Shown here: piece after piece, positions 61,301-64,000 of the stretch
Layout of the letters: the number at the start of each line of letters is the position of its first letter
How positions within the stretch are numbered: position 1 is the first letter of the stretch
DNA from: Balaenoptera acutorostrata
Taxonomy: Eukaryota; Chordata; Mammalia; Artiodactyla; Balaenopteridae
Length of the DNA: 64,000 bases
Direction: 5' to 3'
Assembly (NCBI RefSeq): GCF_949987535.1
Contig: NC_080075.1
Span: 44,637,536-44,701,535, forward strand
The notes under the pieces: model-generated
Databases searched by the model: none
Told to the model about the DNA's origin: nothing
What the model saw: the letters and a program-made list of their open reading frames with translations, nothing else
Translations under genes and position numbers: made by a program

Positions 61301-62386
61301 TAGATTCCTTTATATCAATTTGAAAATAAAAAAAGGAAATGATGCTACTATTGTTTTATAACAGAATAAATGCAAAAGATTCCTATTAGTACTAAAAAAA
61401 AAAGCATTTTTCTCTCTAGATAAACTTGTATGCTTGCTAGTTAGATGAGAAATGCCTAACTTGTAGGCTTCTAATTTTTGCCTTGGCTGCCAGGAAGTTC
61501 AGAGCCAAATTCAGTGCTCAGTTTAATGATTAACATCCCAGCTGCCTGATGAACCAATTGTTTTTTTGGGGGTTGGGGGACAGGGGGGAGATAGAAGATG
61601 GGAGCATTATCTTGTTCCATATTGTAAACTACCTGAAACCATTTGGAGAAAATGATGTTGAAATCATATAAAATGTTAGCCGTTTTGGGAAAATTTTTTT
61701 TTTCACTGCAGATATAAATACCTTGTATGCTTCTCCTTGTCAAAAAAGGTTAAATTAGGAAAGACTTTTGCTGTTGCCTGAATGAGGCATCTGCTAAAGG
61801 TGAGTCACTAGCCAAACAAATGATAGGATGATATAAAAGTACATCATTTTGAAATACAACCACAGTGACAGGGACCCTTTCACATCTGCTTATGGGTTAG
61901 ACTGGAGGAGCCAACGTAACAGTACGGAATACAGTGAGTCCCTCATGGATCGTAGACGGCCTAACAAATTCAAGTGCACTTCGTTAGATTCTCGGGCTAA
62001 AGAAAGAAATCAGATCTGCACGCAAATGTGCTCACTGTCATTCTGTTTCTATGATAACTGGTTTTGGCTGCTTTGATTTTATCCACTGGATAGGATATTT
62101 TCTGTCCTTTCTCATTTAACAAAACTGTACAACCTTGGCCCTCAGGAGAAAATAAGTCTTTATTCCCAAAGGGCATATTCTAATGTAACATTAAGGGAAA
62201 CAACAACAACAAAATGCCTCTCACCTGCGCTGTTTCACTGTTAAACAACCCAGTCAGCTTCTCCTCCTCTTGCACTTTTCTCCACGTTGCACAGGACTCA
62301 GCACTTCTCTCACTGGGGCCTTTTTTTTCTAGTAACCTATTTTGCATCTGATTGACTTGCTTTGTTGCAGCCTTTCGTGAATCAAC
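55050..62386 (-). CDS. VRK2: VRK2, last two coding exons
   Basis: VRK2 is a CK1-group serine/threonine kinase (vaccinia-related kinase 2) anchored to ER, nuclear envelope or mitochondrial membranes through its C-terminus. It is linked to stress MAPK signalling. The window has only the C-terminal 168 codons, in exons 62386-62225 (54 codons) and 55394-55050 (114 codons plus TAA). Both are collinear with the human long isoform I remember, apart from one extra residue in the first. The kinase domain is not here and must lie beyond the right edge. The intron between them is 6.8 kb with a cag/gtgaga donor and a ttttctcatag acceptor. The last exon lies within the FANCL 3' UTR. A soluble isoform lacking the anchor is known from alternative splicing, and this window cannot show whether it occurs here. 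Confidence 0.96.
55471..55476 (+). terminator. FANCL: FANCL polyadenylation signal AATAAA
   Basis: A canonical AATAAA in ctaaataaaatgtg is followed by a CA-containing stretch near 55487 and a GT/T-rich downstream element (tttttgtgtgttttattttt, 55496 onward). It is the first full signal of this quality after the stop on the + strand. Confidence 0.85.
55491..56645. other. VRK2 last intron, proximal part
   Basis: Downstream of the FANCL cleavage site. 55735-55870 is GC-richer (agcaagatggtggggcaagt, cctgccccctgcagcctcct) and may be part of a diverged L1 5' region. 56497-56600 is a hAT-like copy, listed separately. No exon is seen. Confidence 0.45.
56497..56610 (+). mobile_element. hAT-like element copy 1
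   Basis: It reads gttggaaaactgtggctcat, gtgagtaaagttttactggt, acatagccctaatgaccacc, a diverged copy of the same element seen at 57691-57995. Confidence 0.55.
56650..58860 (+). mobile_element. LINE-1 fragment, antisense to VRK2
   Basis: Sense ORF2 wording from the endonuclease/RT part (agcacacaaaccaatgggat, ccatatcctgggggttatga) through aaaagcatttgacaatattc to the 3' end (cagaatactacctagcaatt). It jumps from RT to the 3' end near 58610, which indicates an internal deletion. A hAT-like element interrupts it at 57691-57995. Confidence 0.75.
57691..57995 (+). mobile_element. hAT-like DNA transposon inside the L1
   Basis: It reads gggtggtaaactgtggtctg, caggccaagtccagctcaac, ctggaactcagctatactca, gagaccatatgacttgtaaa, tactgtctggctctttatag. 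The order matches a common mammalian hAT-like non-autonomous family. Its ends are worn. Confidence 0.7.
58890..61210 (+). mobile_element. second LINE-1 fragment, antisense to VRK2
   Basis: Sense ORF2 restarts at acaaatttgacaagttaaat and runs through agatcaggaacaaggatgcc, gatttagtgtagttccaatt and ataactggctttcagtatgg to the ORF2 end and 3' region (caggtacccactaataggag). Many stops are present. It covers part of the same L1 region as the element before it, so it is a separate insertion. Confidence 0.78.
61211..62224. other. VRK2 last intron, distal part, repeat-poor
   Basis: No mobile element is recognised. 61860-62060 is richer in CpG than its surroundings (gccaacgtaacagtacggaa, tcatggatcgtagacggcct, cttcgttagattctcgggct, tctgcacgcaaatgtgctca). 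An A/G-rich stretch with AACAACAAC at 62200-62212 precedes the exon donor. No further exon is supported. Confidence 0.5.
62225..62386 (-). CDS. VRK2: VRK2 penultimate coding exon
   Basis: On the - strand, acceptor ctctgtatcaacag precedes 54 in-frame codons that start VDSRKAATKQVNQMQNRLLE, include SERSAESCATW and end NSETAQ before donor gtgagag. Key words are shared with human VRK2 (AATKQVN, NRL.EKK, SERSAESCATW, EEKL.GL). One residue appears to be extra in WRKVQEEEKL. The exon encodes a charged, low-complexity linker between the kinase domain and the membrane anchor. The frame stays open into both introns, but that reading is not coding. Confidence 0.95.
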
Positions 62387-64000
62387 CTGTTGATACAGAG
62401 TTAAGTAATAATATATAAGGAAAACTTCTGACACTTGTAAAAAAAAAAAAAATGCATTCATGTCCAGATTCTTGGAAATTTTATACTTGCCAAGCTTTGA
62501 AAAAAGGAAGAAATAAAGAGGAAACCAACAAATGGAAATTATAGAAAAGTACAGTAGTTGGCAAGATCCAGGCCTTTTCTCATCAATAGGACAAGACCAA
62601 TTAAAATCAGTGTCACTGTCGTGCACTCTTTAAAAATTATCTCTATAGATAACTTGCTTATTGAAAACAGCATTTTTACAGAAAACTGTCACATTTGAAA
62701 ACTGCACATGAATTCATTATTAACCTTTGCTGGCAGTGGATCCAGGACATCTTTTCAGATTAAATTCTTATTAATTAGAATCTTAGTTTTCTATCATTGA
62801 AGTGAGCCTAATTAATGTGAACATACAAAAGGAGCTTATGATGTTGCTTACTTTTTTATACAGGTAATTTAACCTTTGAGCAGATGAATAACAGTCCATG
62901 TCATCTAATACTGTGTACCAGTATCAGAGGTTAAATTCTACAACAAGCTTGCTGTCTCTAAGGTTTCTTTTTCACACCATGCTGTTAATCTGGGGGATGA
63001 CTGGCTCTCAATAACCTTGAAGTAGACACAGAAATAGAAGGGCAGATCCCACAATACAGTTGGAAGATTGAAAGCCACAGTGAAGATCCTTATGTGAAGT
63101 ATTTGTTCAGCAGCGTCATGTTTACAGCAGCTGAAAGTGCCGTCACCTTTTTTCATGGGTTAAATAGGGGGCAGAAGATAGGAACAGCACAAGGGGAAAT
63201 AATGCAGTAGCCAGTGCCAAACTAGAGAATGAATTACATTGGCTGGGCAAGCAGAGCCTTAATTTGTAGTCTCTCAACTTTTAGCTTCTATTGCCAAGTG
63301 TGTTCACTCCTTCCCTTTAAAATATGCTGGTGTTTTGTGGCTAGGTTTAAGCTGTCACAACACCATTCTTTATTCACCCCTCCTCCTGGATCCCAGCTTC
63401 TCAAAGGATAGCAAAGCCATTGCTTCTCAGTAACCTGAAAATTGGAATTCCTTTCTGGTCACTCAGGGGTTCTTTATTTCTACCACTCAACTCTCCCCAA
63501 CTCCTAGGAAAATTCATGTGTAACCACCTTCTGAGCCAGTTTTCCATTGAAGTTATCTTGGTAATAAATGCCCATCATACCACTAGTGTGAAACAAAGTG
63601 TTTCCCAAGGCTGCTGTACATAGTTCTATCCTAATAAAACGCTGGCTTGCCAATCATTATGAAATGTGTTCTGTGACAGAAAGGATTAGTTGAGATATTG
63701 AGAATTTTAGTGCCTCCTATATGCTAGGCACTTTAGGTATAACAGTTTTTGGTCTGGGAGCCTCTGATGTACAAACAAAATTCGGTCTAATATATTCAGC
63801 CCTCTCTGAGGCCTCCTGGAAGAGACAATGCCTCCTGGATTTGCTGTCAGTTGGCTGGATGGTTAAGTTGTGCTGCCATGAGCACTTCTAGCTAATAAAC
63901 AAAATGATATCCAATTTATGGAAAATTTCTATTTCTAGGGAAACTTTTAAAATGGTAAGAGTGAAGTGGGATCATGAAGTTTAACACTTAATTGTGAACA
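62387..64000. other. VRK2 upstream intron, repeat-poor right edge
   Basis: I searched the - strand for the preceding VRK2 exon and did not find it. No repeat body is recognised apart from A13 near 62441 and a possible MIR/L2 scrap at 63711-63740 (tgcctcctatatgctaggca). 63600-63900 holds several CTCC/GGAG phrases with no gene. Confidence 0.5.

Noticed and set aside
62180..62626. 148-codon - strand open frame as a single gene
   Set aside because: Only 62386-62225 is coding (VRK2). The rest is open intron beyond clear acceptor and donor sites.
1..64000. CRISPR array, operon or other prokaryotic-type system
   Set aside because: No regularly spaced direct repeats, no dense coding and no ribosome binding sites. 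The introns, splice sites and mammalian retroposons show a vertebrate genome.

Overview
The window is mammalian nuclear DNA, most likely from a whale or dolphin (Cetacea). It is AT-rich and intron-dominated, with LINE-1, MIR, MER/hAT and Tigger-like fossils. It also carries several tRNA-derived CHR-type SINEs with the '...gggcttccctggtgg...' head used by cetaceans, hippos and ruminants. Two of these have the GC-rich 24-nt internal units I associate with whale CHR-2 copies. I saw no Bov-tA or BovB elements of the kind expected in a ruminant. The species call is inference from repeat type.

Two protein-coding genes are present, both only in part and both split by introns. FANCL (+ strand) enters from the left. 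Nine coding exons, which match human exons 6-14 by reading frame and cDNA numbering, lie at 9566-9662, 14680-14748, 49047-49197, 51427-51510, 52014-52059, 52140-52221, 53106-53222, 54565-54636 and 54946-54981. A 3' UTR follows, with AATAAA at 55471. They encode the end of the FANCL product from about residue 125: the UBC-RWD (URD) domain and the C-terminal RING finger, with all eight zinc ligands kept. VRK2 (- strand) enters from the right. Its last two coding exons are at 62386-62225 and 55394-55050 and encode the C-terminal regulatory tail and the hydrophobic tail anchor.

The genes converge. The whole last coding exon of VRK2 lies inside the FANCL 3' UTR, and the two stop codons are 68 bp apart on opposite strands. 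A VRK2 AATAAA only 8 nt after its stop would let VRK2 end before it reaches FANCL coding sequence. This tail-to-tail overlap is the most interesting functional structure here.

The rest is intron. FANCL intron 5 (1-9565, partial) and intron 6 hold two CHR-2 SINEs, a short CHR SINE, MIRs and a MER3 nested in an older repeat. Intron 7 (34 kb) is built largely of LINE-1: a long antisense L1 from about 26.35 to 33.9 kb that itself carries two CHR-2 SINEs and a younger L1 fragment, an L1 with a twin-priming inversion (35.05-36.67 kb), further L1 3' ends, a Tigger-like element with TA target site (22.65-23.12 kb) and a (TG)n tract inside an inverted repeat. The VRK2 last intron (55.4-62.2 kb) holds two successive L1 fragments on the + strand, so antisense to VRK2. 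From 61.2 to 64 kb the DNA is largely free of recognisable repeats. I found no prokaryotic-type system, CRISPR array or new multi-gene system.
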